A DNA stretch of 64,000 nt. Origin: Microbacteriaceae bacterium. Its GTDB lineage: Bacteria > Actinomycetota > Actinomycetes > Actinomycetales > Microbacteriaceae. Below, in pieces: positions 8,903 through 17,310 of the stretch. Positions within the stretch are counted from its first letter, which is position 1; the number at the start of each line of letters is the position of its first letter. The stretch spans positions 31,147-95,146 of the forward strand of contig JAODAT010000126.1 in NCBI GenBank assembly GCA_025463565.1, given 5' to 3'. The notes beneath the pieces are model-generated. The model was given only the letters and a program-made list of their open reading frames with translations. It did not search any database and was not told the DNA's origin. Made by a program: the position numbers and the translations under genes.

Positions 8903-10657
8903 CTACGCGGCGACCTTGCGCGGCAGTGGTAGCGACAGGCTGAAGGCTGTGCCGACGCCCTCCTCCGACTCGACATCCAGTTCGCCCTCGTGCGCGGTGA
9001 CGATCGCCTTGGTGATCGTCAGCCCGAGTCCGACGCCGGGAACGGCGTTGCGAGTGGCAGTAGATGCTCGGAAGAACCGCGCATACAGCTGGTCGAGCTC
9101 AGACGCAGGGATGCCCATTCCGGTGTCACGCACCGTGATGATGGCGTCTTCTGCGTTGGTTCCGACGCTCACCGTCACAGTGCCGCCGCGCGGCGTGAAT
9201 TTGATCGCGTTGGAGATGAGGTTGTCACAGGCCTGACCGAGACGGACGGCGTCGCCGCGCACCACGATCGACTTGACGGAGCCGTCGAGCACCAGGTCGA
9301 CCCCGGCGTTCGCAGCGTTGGGTTTCGCGGAGATCACCGAGGCGTTCACTACGTCACCGAGAGCCACGAGGCTCACGTCGAGCGGGAACCTGCCCGACGA
9401 GACCTGCGCGGTGAACAGCAGGTCGCCCACGAGCCGAAGCAGCCGGTGCGCGTTGCGCTCGGCGACCCCGAGGTACTGCATCTGCTCGGTGGACAGCGGT
9501 GATTCCTCGTCGTCGCGCATGAGCTCGAGGTAGCCGAGTATCGACGAGAGCGGCGTCCGTAGCTCGTGCGAGATGAGCCCGACGAACTCGTCTTTCAAGC
9601 GCGAGACCTCGAGGGCCTGCGTGACGTCCGTCGCTACGAAGATGTAGCCGATGGTGACGCCCTGCTCGTCCGAACGAGGCGTGACCGCGACCGAGACGCT
9701 GAGCTGCGAGCCATCGTTACGCACGTAGACCCAGTCACGCACCTCGGCGCGACCAAGTCGAGCCGACTCCACGAGCGCGGAGAACCCGGGGTTCAGCACG
9801 GTCGCGCCGGGCGGGTAGCTGAGTTCCTTCGCGCGAGCCTCGAGTTCCTCCTCGAGGTGGAACTCGAACATGTAGCGCTTGCCCTGGGTCTCGTCGGGGG
9901 CGAGCCCTAGCATGACCGATGCACCCGGGTTCCAGACGTCGATGAGCCCGGTGAGGTCGGTGCCGATCACGGCCTGCTCGGTCACGGCGTCGAGCACGCT
10001 GCGCGTGAGCCGATCGGCCGCGCGCAGACGTTCCTCGTTGACTGCGAGCGCCTGCGCACCCGCCATTGCCTCGTCGAGCAGCGCCTCGCGCTGGCGAGCC
10101 AGGTCGCGGATGGCGACGTACTGCTTGCGGCTCTGGCGGGACATCTCGTTGATGATCGCCGCGGTGATGCCATACACGATTGGGCCGACGACGCCCCGCA
10201 GCCACTCCGACGCATCGGCGGGAGCTCTCCAGTTGACCACGTATGGCAGCATTAGCGCGGCGGAGGCGCCGAACATCGACACGGCGATCCAGCGCCGTCC
10301 CCGCTCGGTCGCAATCCACACCATCGGCAGGATGATGAGCGACCCGAACAGGGAGGTGATGCCGCCGGTGCCCACCCGTAGGAAGGCGATGGCGGTGAGT
10401 GACAGACCCGGCACGATGAGCGCCCACCAGCGGTCGTAGGTAACCTGTCGGGTGAAGTACAGCGCCACGATCGTGGCGATGGTCATGAAGACCGACCCGA
10501 CGATGACCGCGTACGGGCTCGTGATCAGGATCGAGGGCACCGAGATGGCCGTGATCGTCGCCGCCGCGAACGCGACAGCGGTTGGCAACTGCTTCAGCGC
10601 CGGCGAGGGCCGGTCGACCGACAGCCGGCCCATCACGATCTCCCAGAGGCGTCGCAT
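8903..10657 (-). CDS. Membrane-bound PAS sensor histidine kinase
   Basis: Multiple N-terminal TM segments, PAS-like region, HisKA (SHELRTPLSSILGYLEL), HATPase (NLISNAIKF, DTGMGIP, GVGLGL). Confidence 0.92.
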   Translation of the reverse strand: MRRLWEIVMGRLSVDRPSPALKQLPTAVAFAAATITAISVPSILITSPYAVIVGSVFMTIATIVALYFTRQVTYDRWWALIVPGLSLTAIAFLRVGTGGITSLFGSLIILPMVWIATERGRRWIAVSMFGASAALMLPYVVNWRAPADASEWLRGVVGPIVYGITAAIINEMSRQSRKQYVAIRDLARQREALLDEAMAGAQALAVNEERLRAADRLTRSVLDAVTEQAVIGTDLTGLIDVWNPGASVMLGLAPDETQGKRYMFEFHLEEELEARAKELSYPPGATVLNPGFSALVESARLGRAEVRDWVYVRNDGSQLSVSVAVTPRSDEQGVTIGYIFVATDVTQALEVSRLKDEFVGLISHELRTPLSSILGYLELMRDDEESPLSTEQMQYLGVAERNAHRLLRLVGDLLFTAQVSSGRFPLDVSLVALGDVVNASVISAKPNAANAGVDLVLDGSVKSIVVRGDAVRLGQACDNLISNAIKFTPRGGTVTVSVGTNAEDAIITVRDTGMGIPASELDQLYARFFRASTATRNAVPGVGLGLTITKAIVTAHEGELDVESEEGVGTAFSLSLPLPRKVAA

Positions 10658-11046
10658 TACGAGGCCGGCATCAGATCGGACAGACGGATGGCGAGCTCGC
10701 GGGGGCTGAACGGTTTGGAGAGGAAGTGCGAGGCGCCGGCTTCGAATCCGGCGTCGCGCGACTGCTCGTCGACGGCGGCCGACAGCATCACGATCATGGT
10801 GTCGTCGAGCGCGATGTCGTTGCGTACCAGCCTGCTCACCTCCAGCCCGGTCATCCCGGGCATCGAGACGTCGAGCACCACCATGTCGGGCCGGAACTCC
10901 AGGATGGCGGCGTAGGCCTGCGTGCCGTCCTCCGCGCTCGCCACCAGGTCGAAGCCGGCCCGGTCGACCGCGATCGCGACGAGCGCGCGGATGTCGGCGT
11001 CGTCATCCGCGATCACAACCCGGGGCTGTCTGGATGTTTCTGTCAT
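10657..11046 (-). CDS. Stand-alone response regulator receiver (REC) protein
   Basis: Start re-assigned to ATG 11046: MTETSRQPRVVIADDDADIRALV...VVLDVSMPGMTG...FLSKPF; no output domain. Confidence 0.88.
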   Translation of the reverse strand: MTETSRQPRVVIADDDADIRALVAIAVDRAGFDLVASAEDGTQAYAAILEFRPDMVVLDVSMPGMTGLEVSRLVRNDIALDDTMIVMLSAAVDEQSRDAGFEAGASHFLSKPFSPRELAIRLSDLMPAS

Positions 11047-11423
11047 TGTGCGCTCCATCTCGGCACGTGGTCGCGCAGAACGCGGCGCACCTGTGCCCCG
11101 GTGAATGGCTTCGGCAGGACTGCCTGGGCCTCTGGGTAATCTGTGGCGTCGAGCACCGAGGTGATCGCGATGGCGCACTCCGGGCGCTCCGCCTTGAGTC
11201 GTGCGGTGAGATCCCACCCGGTGATGCCGGGCAGTACGAGGTCGATCACCGCGAGATCGGGTGTCTGCCGGCTGTACGCGAGGATCGCTTCCTCAGCGCT
11301 GCCGACCGCGACCACATCACAACCGGCGCGTTCGAAGTAGCGCGCGAGCAGCGTGCGCTGGTCTTCGCTGTCGTCGACGACGAGGATCCTCGGTCGCGCG
11401 ATCGCGGGAATGGTGACGGTCAT
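11043..11423 (-). CDS. Stand-alone response regulator receiver (REC) protein
   Basis: RILVVDDSEDQRTLLARYF...VIDLVLPGITGWDL...LPKPFTG; 126 aa; no output domain. Confidence 0.88.
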   Translation of the reverse strand: MTVTIPAIARPRILVVDDSEDQRTLLARYFERAGCDVVAVGSAEEAILAYSRQTPDLAVIDLVLPGITGWDLTARLKAERPECAIAITSVLDATDYPEAQAVLPKPFTGAQVRRVLRDHVPRWSAQ

Positions 11424-11551
11424 GAGAAGAACACCTGTCTGATGATGATGAGCACCGCGACGATCGCGAAGGCCAGCAAAGCTTTGGGAATGAGCACGCG
11501 TTCGTGCCTGCGGTCAGCGTCGATCTCGCGCTGCTCCTGTTGTTCTCTCAC
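11420..11551 (-). CDS. 43-aa single-TM small protein
   Basis: GTG at 11551; M(V)REQQEQREIDADRRHERVLIPKALLAFAIVAVLIIIRQVFFS. 4-nt overlaps with both neighbours; embedded at the end of the longer 11420..12211 ORF call. Confidence 0.65.
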   Translation of the reverse strand: MREQQEQREIDADRRHERVLIPKALLAFAIVAVLIIIRQVFFS

Positions 11552-13017
11552 GCGAGCACCCGTCCCGTCTTCTCGGTTTTGTCCCAGCGCGACTCGGCGT
11601 GACGGAGCTCTTTGATGTACGAGTCGAAGGTGATCGCGCAGAGCAGGGAGCCGTAGCCGACCAGGTAGATGAGGAGCGGTGAAAGCACTCGTCCCGCGCC
11701 TGTCTTGTCGACCTTGCGCGCCAGCCACGCGCCGACCATCGAGAACGGGATCCAGATGTAGATGGCCACGGTCAGCCAGAACAGTCCCGCCTCGTCCAGT
11801 TTTCCGCCGAACAGCCCCGGGAGGTAGACCTCGACCAGCTTCGGGAAGAAAGCGGTGAGCATCACGAGCATCGAGATGATGCCCGGGAAGGTGATCACCT
11901 CTCGCCAGGCGTTCGCCGCCAGCTTCCTGTCCATCTGGGAACCGAGCGCGAGGATATAGACGTAGGTGCACGCCGCCGAGATCCACAGGGTGCGGAACAG
12001 GATTGACGCCAGATCGCTCTGGATCAGCAGCAGGCCGAGCAGGCCGATCGACGACAGCACCATCGCCACCGGCAGCAGCCAGAGGCTGAACCAGACCAGG
12101 CCGAACGAGATCGTGCCGAGCTTGTGCACACGCGACGGGCGGAACCAGATCTTGCGATAGCGGGCGGTGACCGAGACGTTTCCGCGGGCCCAGCGCAGGC
12201 GCTGCTTCCACAGGGCATCCACCGACCCCGGTTCTTCCGCCAGCACGATCGCGAGTGGCTCGAAGACCACCTTGCGGCCCCTCAGCTGCGTCTCGAAGGT
12301 GGTGATGGTGTCTTCGGCGAGCGAGGAGGTATCGATCTGGCCGCCGATGGCGATGAGGTTCTCACGGGTGTGCAGCTGAGCCCCGCCGGCGAGGCAGGCC
12401 TGGGCACCGAGCACGTTCTGGGCCCGCCGTGCGGCCGGCTGGCTGAGGATGTACTCGATGCCGATGAAGCGGGTCAGGTAGTTCTTGTCCGCGCTGCCCT
12501 CGCGGATGTACGCGGACACCGCGCCGACCTCGGGGTCGGCGAAGTGACGGGTCATCTTGCGCAGCGAGTTCGGCAGGTATTTGACGTCGGCGTCCATGAT
12601 GAGGAGCGCCTCCATCCAGTCGTCCTCGAGGATGATGCGGATGCCGTGGTTGAGGGTGTGGGCCTTGCCCTCGCCACCCTTCTCACGACGCAGGTGGAAC
12701 ACGCTGCCCGGGTATTGGGCCGCCTTAGCGAGAATCACGTCCGGCGTGTTGTCGGTGCTGGCGTCGTCGACGACGTAGACGCGCAGCCTCTCGCGCGGGT
12801 AGTCGAGCGCCATGAGGCGGTCGATAGAGCTGCCGATGACGGCGCCCTCGTTCCAGGCCGGCACCACGATCGCCACGCGCGGGGCCATCGGGTGAGCCTT
12901 GCCGTAATGGTTGATGAAGGCGTGGAACGGGATCGCAAGGAACGAATACGCGGCGGACAGCACCGGCACGGCAGCTGTCGCGACCAGGATGAGGAAAAAG
13001 ATCTCGAGGGCGATCAT
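11548..13017 (-). CDS. Processive-type family 2 glycosyltransferase (BcsA/NodC/PgaC-like membrane GT)
   Basis: Start re-assigned to ATG 13017 (MIALEIFFLILVATA). VPAWNEGAVIGSS, DDASTDNT, IMDADVKYLP, QRLRWARGN (QxxRW-type) and C-terminal TM helices. Confidence 0.88.
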   Translation of the reverse strand: MIALEIFFLILVATAAVPVLSAAYSFLAIPFHAFINHYGKAHPMAPRVAIVVPAWNEGAVIGSSIDRLMALDYPRERLRVYVVDDASTDNTPDVILAKAAQYPGSVFHLRREKGGEGKAHTLNHGIRIILEDDWMEALLIMDADVKYLPNSLRKMTRHFADPEVGAVSAYIREGSADKNYLTRFIGIEYILSQPAARRAQNVLGAQACLAGGAQLHTRENLIAIGGQIDTSSLAEDTITTFETQLRGRKVVFEPLAIVLAEEPGSVDALWKQRLRWARGNVSVTARYRKIWFRPSRVHKLGTISFGLVWFSLWLLPVAMVLSSIGLLGLLLIQSDLASILFRTLWISAACTYVYILALGSQMDRKLAANAWREVITFPGIISMLVMLTAFFPKLVEVYLPGLFGGKLDEAGLFWLTVAIYIWIPFSMVGAWLARKVDKTGAGRVLSPLLIYLVGYGSLLCAITFDSYIKELRHAESRWDKTEKTGRVLA

Positions 13018-13715
13018 GCGGCAACCCCCTGGAGGAGTGTCGCCACGGCGTGGTAGCGGCCGACATCGCGCGCGATGTGGCTGTCGGTGGATGCCACGAG
13101 GGTGACGCCGGCCGAGCGGGCTGCCGCGAGGGAACGGGGAGACGGGCACGCCCACTTCTCGTTGACCTCGACGAGGGTTCCGGTGCGTGCAGCTCCCGAC
13201 GCCCAGGCCGCCAGATGTTCGTCGGTCAGGTCGCTCTCGCTGAGCCCGACCTTCGGAAGAATGGAGAAGCAGTGCGCGAGCTGGCCCTCGTCGACGCCGC
13301 CCATTGCCGCGACGAGCGCGCCGACCAGCAGATCGAGTGCGTCGGATGTGGAGAGCCCGTCACGCAGGCGCGCGACGGTCGCGCTCGGCGACCAGGGGCC
13401 GTCGTAGCCGGGGAACTGGTGATCCGCGATGAGCACGGCCCCGCGGTAGTCCGCGGGAAGGTCGAGGCGGCCGCTGGCATCCATCATCTTGGTCTCGACG
13501 CCGGTGAACACCGTCAGCCCATCGGGAACCGGTTCGGCGGCGACGGCCGCGAGAAACTCGGGCACCCAGGTGGTGTCCGCGCGCACGTGGTCGACCAGGC
13601 GCAACTCGGTGAGTCCGACGGCAGATGCTGCCGCGATGTTCTCGGCGACGGTGCTGACCGCGTCGTCGGAGAAGGTGGAGTGCACGTGGAAGTCGCCACG
13701 GAGTATGGAGTCCAT
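13014..13715 (-). CDS. PHP-domain phosphoesterase
   Basis: DFHVHSTFSDDA, VDHVRADT, TGVETKMMD, ASTDSHIA metal-ligand motifs. Confidence 0.85.
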   Translation of the reverse strand: MDSILRGDFHVHSTFSDDAVSTVAENIAAASAVGLTELRLVDHVRADTTWVPEFLAAVAAEPVPDGLTVFTGVETKMMDASGRLDLPADYRGAVLIADHQFPGYDGPWSPSATVARLRDGLSTSDALDLLVGALVAAMGGVDEGQLAHCFSILPKVGLSESDLTDEHLAAWASGAARTGTLVEVNEKWACPSPRSLAAARSAGVTLVASTDSHIARDVGRYHAVATLLQGVAA

Positions 13716-14701
13716 CAGTCGTCCTCCCCGTGCGCCGCGTTCTCGGAGTGCAGGATCTCACTGGGGTCGACGAAGACGTCTTCGAGGTAACGGACGTTGG
13801 CGATTTCGACGAAGTCGACATGCGAGGGAAGGTCGTGGCCGAGGGCCAGGTCGAGCGCGAGCGACGGCATGTCGACGCCCGCGGCGATGGTGAGCGGCAT
13901 CGCGCCCGGGAAGCGCGGGTTCACCTCGAGCAGCGCGGGCACGCCGTTCACGTCATAGCGCAGCTGCACGTTGGCGACCCCGACCAGATCGATGGCCTCG
14001 GCGACCGCGGTGGCGGTCGCCTCGAGGCCGTCGTCTTTCACCGTGCGGCCGGCAATCGAGACGCCGGAGTCGACCCGGGTGCGAGTGCGCGGCACTGCGG
14101 CGATCACGGTGCCCGCCGCGTTCGCGAATACGTCGACCGAGAACTCGTCGCCGGGCAGCAGTTCCTGCGCGATGAGCGTGTCGTCGTCGCCGAGCTCGTT
14201 GAGCGCGGTGCGGTCGTGCACGAGTCGCACCCCGCGCGAGCCGGCACCACGGCGCGGTTTGACGATGATCGGAAATTCCCAGTTCACGGCCGCGGCATCC
14301 GGGCCGACGAGTCGGGTGATCGGCACGCGGGCGTACGGGGTCACCCGCGCGGCGAGCGCGAACTTGTCGAGCGTCACGTCGAGGGTCTCGAGCGAGGGGG
14401 CGGCCAGAACGGTCGATCCGAGCTCGCCACGGCGCGCGGCCAGCGACGGCAGCTCGAAGTCGACGGTGGAGAACAGCACGTCGATCTCGTCCGCGGCGCA
14501 GATGGCGATCAGCTCGTCGACGAACTCCGGCGAAAGGCCGCGCGGCACGATGCGACGACGGTCGGCGTCGACGAGGTAGAGACCGCTCGCCCAGCCGTCC
14601 ATGTCTGCGGCGAATACCTCGACATCCGTCCGCTTCAGAAGCGAACGAATTACCGCAACACCCGCTGGCCCCCCGGCCCCCGTCACCAGCGCCCTGGTCA
14701 T
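13715..14701 (-). CDS. ATP-grasp (carbamoyl-phosphate-synthase-like) enzyme
   Basis: VTGAGGPAGVAVIRSL, FPIIVKPRRGAGSRGVRLV, LIAQELLPGDEFSVDV, LLEVNPRFPGAMPL. Confidence 0.85.
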   Translation of the reverse strand: MTRALVTGAGGPAGVAVIRSLLKRTDVEVFAADMDGWASGLYLVDADRRRIVPRGLSPEFVDELIAICAADEIDVLFSTVDFELPSLAARRGELGSTVLAAPSLETLDVTLDKFALAARVTPYARVPITRLVGPDAAAVNWEFPIIVKPRRGAGSRGVRLVHDRTALNELGDDDTLIAQELLPGDEFSVDVFANAAGTVIAAVPRTRTRVDSGVSIAGRTVKDDGLEATATAVAEAIDLVGVANVQLRYDVNGVPALLEVNPRFPGAMPLTIAAGVDMPSLALDLALGHDLPSHVDFVEIANVRYLEDVFVDPSEILHSENAAHGEDD

Positions 14702-15774
14702 GAGTCGCCCAAGGCCTGGCGTTGCTTCTCAGCACGTACTGCGGCCGAGATGTCGGAACGTGACACCGAGACGTCGGCCGACTCGCGAACGATCTCCAGC
14801 GGCTCGCAACTGACGCCCTGCCCGTAGCGGGACCAGTATCGTGCGGTGGCGAGCACGAAATCGGGCTCGAGGTAGCCGCGAATCTCGGCCTGCGACGCGA
14901 AGCAGGCGATCAGCGCCAGCTTCGACTCGGTGAAGCCGTCGATGGAGACGAAGCGATTGGGCCGGTAGTCGACCGTGGCCGACGGGCTCTGGTAGCAGGC
15001 GACGGTGCGAACGTTGCGGGTGGCGACGAGGCTCGCCTCGTGCACGGCACGGTGGTCCTGGTGACGGTCGTGGTTGCTGTGGGTGTAGACGATGCTGGGG
15101 TTGGTTTCCCGCACCACCCGCTCGATGATGCCCACCGTCGGGTCGGAATTCGAGATCTGGGTGTCGACGAGATCTTCCATGAAGAGTCGCGCGCCGATTA
15201 ACTCGGCGGCGGCGAGCGACTCGTGCTGGCGGTCGTCCGCCTCGCCTCCGCGTGCTCCGCGGGAGAGAGTGAGGATGGTCACGGTGTCGCCGGCCGCCCG
15301 GTGCGCGGCAAGGATGCCGCCGACGCCGATCTCCACGTCATCCGGATGAGCTCCGATGGCGAGCACCACCTCGCGCTGCGGCGCCGCGGCCTGCGCGCGC
15401 CGAAACTCCTGGGCGAGACGCGTGACGACGGAGATGAGGTCGGATGACGTCACCGGCTTGGTGAGAAACTCGTCGGCCTGGCTGCGCAGGGCCTGCACCG
15501 CGTAGTCGATCGACACGTGTGCGGTCATCACGACGACGGGCGTTCCCGGCCGGTCCGCGCGGATGAGGTCGATCAGTTCGAGTCCGGTGAGGCCGGGCAT
15601 CTCGATGTCGGTGATCACTACGTCCGGTTCGAAGCTGGCGATCATGGTCCTGGCGAGCAGGGGATCGACGATCGTCTGCACGAGCATGCCGCGCTTCTCG
15701 AGCACCGTCTGGGTGAAATAGGCGACATCGGCGTCGTCTTCGACTACGACAACGCGGTACGCCTGATCCACCAT
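14698..15774 (-). CDS. Response-regulator receiver domain fused to PIG-L/LmbE-type deacetylase
   Basis: N-terminus VVVVEDDADVAYF...VVITDIEMPGLTG...VVMTAH...FLTKPV (REC); C-terminus LAIGAHPDDVEIGVGG...YTHSNHDRHQDHRAVHEA (PIG-L). Confidence 0.92.
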   Translation of the reverse strand: MVDQAYRVVVVEDDADVAYFTQTVLEKRGMLVQTIVDPLLARTMIASFEPDVVITDIEMPGLTGLELIDLIRADRPGTPVVVMTAHVSIDYAVQALRSQADEFLTKPVTSSDLISVVTRLAQEFRRAQAAAPQREVVLAIGAHPDDVEIGVGGILAAHRAAGDTVTILTLSRGARGGEADDRQHESLAAAELIGARLFMEDLVDTQISNSDPTVGIIERVVRETNPSIVYTHSNHDRHQDHRAVHEASLVATRNVRTVACYQSPSATVDYRPNRFVSIDGFTESKLALIACFASQAEIRGYLEPDFVLATARYWSRYGQGVSCEPLEIVRESADVSVSRSDISAAVRAEKQRQALGDS

Positions 15775-15785
15775 GATGTACTGCT

Positions 15786-15820
15786 CCCCCGAACTATGGT
15801 GTGCTGACTCTACTCGGGGG
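15786..15820. promoter_or_regulatory. Inverted repeat (cccccga...tcggggg) in the short gap upstream of the REC-PIG-L operon
   Basis: 7-bp perfect arms with 21-nt loop; could be a terminator for the nitrilase or a regulatory site. Confidence 0.35.
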
Positions 15821-15828
15821 TATCTCTA

Positions 15829-16668
15829 TTAGAGCGGATGCACGCCGAACCGGCGTAGCCCCAATGCGGGGTTCACGGCCCTCACCTGGGCGATCCGCTC
15901 CGCCGTGGCCCAGCCAACCGCCACACCACTGTTTTCGCCGATCGTGACGAGCTCAACGCCCATCGGATCAACGATCATGCTGTTGCCGGCGCCGATCGGC
16001 GGAGCCTGGTCGGCTGCGGCGAAATACACCGTGTTCTCGATCGCCCTTGCCGTCACCAGCGTGCGCCAGTGCTGCTCCTTCAGCGGGCCGCGCACCCACT
16101 CGCTGGGCAGCAGAACGATGTCGGCACCGGCATCCACCAGTCTCCTCGTGACCTCCGGGAACCGGATGTCGTAACAGGTCTGGAGGCCGACGACGAGACC
16201 CGCGACCTCGAAGGTCTGCGGCGTTTCGACGTTGCCGGCGAGCACCCAGTCGCTCTCCCGCTGCCCGAACGCGTCGTACAGGTGCAGCTTGCGGTAGATC
16301 GCGACGAGTTCGCCGTGCGGGTCCAGCGCGACGAGGGTGTTGCTGAGTTTCGTGGGATCGTCGGTCGACTCGAGCATGCCGGCGACGATGTGCACGCCGA
16401 ACACGGTGGCCAGCACACGAAGACCGTCGACGAATTCCCCGTCGAGTGACTGTGCAGCGGCAACCGAATGGGCGCCGAGCTGCGGAGTGAAATACGACGA
16501 GTATTCCGGGAACACGACCAGTGCTGCCCCTCGTTCGACCGCCCGCGCCGCCAGGTCGCGCATGGCCATCAGGTTGGCCGAGGTGTCGTCACCGGGCGCG
16601 AATTGCGCGATGCCGATTCCGAGCGCCCCGATTCCGGGCGATCGCCCTATCGCGCCGGTGTCCGCCAT
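15829..16668 (-). CDS. Carbon-nitrogen hydrolase (nitrilase superfamily)
   Basis: LVVFPEYSSYF (Glu), YRKLHLYDAFG (Lys), LQTCYDIRFPE (Cys). Confidence 0.9.
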   Translation of the reverse strand: MADTGAIGRSPGIGALGIGIAQFAPGDDTSANLMAMRDLAARAVERGAALVVFPEYSSYFTPQLGAHSVAAAQSLDGEFVDGLRVLATVFGVHIVAGMLESTDDPTKLSNTLVALDPHGELVAIYRKLHLYDAFGQRESDWVLAGNVETPQTFEVAGLVVGLQTCYDIRFPEVTRRLVDAGADIVLLPSEWVRGPLKEQHWRTLVTARAIENTVYFAAADQAPPIGAGNSMIVDPMGVELVTIGENSGVAVGWATAERIAQVRAVNPALGLRRFGVHPL

Positions 16669-16686
16669 GCCGCTAGCCTAGGCCGC

Positions 16687-17301
16687 ATGACCGCGACGCC
16701 ACCCGCTTCCCGCCGAATTCCGGTGTGGCTGTGGATCGTGATCGCCGTGATCGTTCTCGCGGTGATCGGAGCGGCCGTGTTCCTGCTCATCGACCGCCCG
16801 ACGTCGGTGAACTCCGTCCGTTCACCGGCACCTTCGCGCTCCCAATCGCCATCCGCATCGCCATCCGCATCGGCAACCCCCACCCCCACCCCGTCGCAGT
16901 CGGCCGTTGCCGGCGGGGGCACCTTCGACAGTTCGATGGACGACTACGTCGCCAGCGCGCTCGACACCCAGAACACCGCGGTGCTGTCGGACGGCGGAGT
17001 GTTCACGAACCCGGTCGATGTCGTCGCCGCGGCAAGCGACCAGAACGGCCCGTTGAGCCCGGATGCCGCGGTCGATGCCATGGCCTTCATGTTCGACCCA
17101 TCGACGGAGGAGACTTGGAATCTCGCGCTCCCCGCTTCCACCATCGCCGCGTACCGCGCCGGCCCGTACGGCTACTTCTTTCCTGTCGGAGCGATTGTGG
17201 CCCGGTCGGCTGACGGCCACGTGTTCTCGTTCGTCGGGCATGACCGGCTGATCACGACCATGTATATGGCCGGGTCGGAAGATCTGCTGCTCGGCCACTA
17301 A
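16687..17301 (+). CDS. Membrane-anchored secreted protein, unknown function
   Basis: ATG 16687: MTATPPASRRIPVWLWIVIAVIVLAVIGAAVFLLI then Ser/Pro/Thr linker; similar C-terminal pattern to the next gene. Confidence 0.7.
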   Translation: MTATPPASRRIPVWLWIVIAVIVLAVIGAAVFLLIDRPTSVNSVRSPAPSRSQSPSASPSASATPTPTPSQSAVAGGGTFDSSMDDYVASALDTQNTAVLSDGGVFTNPVDVVAAASDQNGPLSPDAAVDAMAFMFDPSTEETWNLALPASTIAAYRAGPYGYFFPVGAIVARSADGHVFSFVGHDRLITTMYMAGSEDLLLGH

Positions 17302-17310
17302 AATCGTCGG

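Noticed and set aside
11552-12211. Long 11420..12211 minus ORF as one protein
   Set aside because: Only the last 43 codons look coding; the rest is an out-of-frame shadow of the GT2 gene.
16849-16880. gccatccgcatc repeat as a CRISPR or regulatory array
   Set aside because: Short in-frame tandem encoding a Ser/Pro/Ala linker; no spacers.
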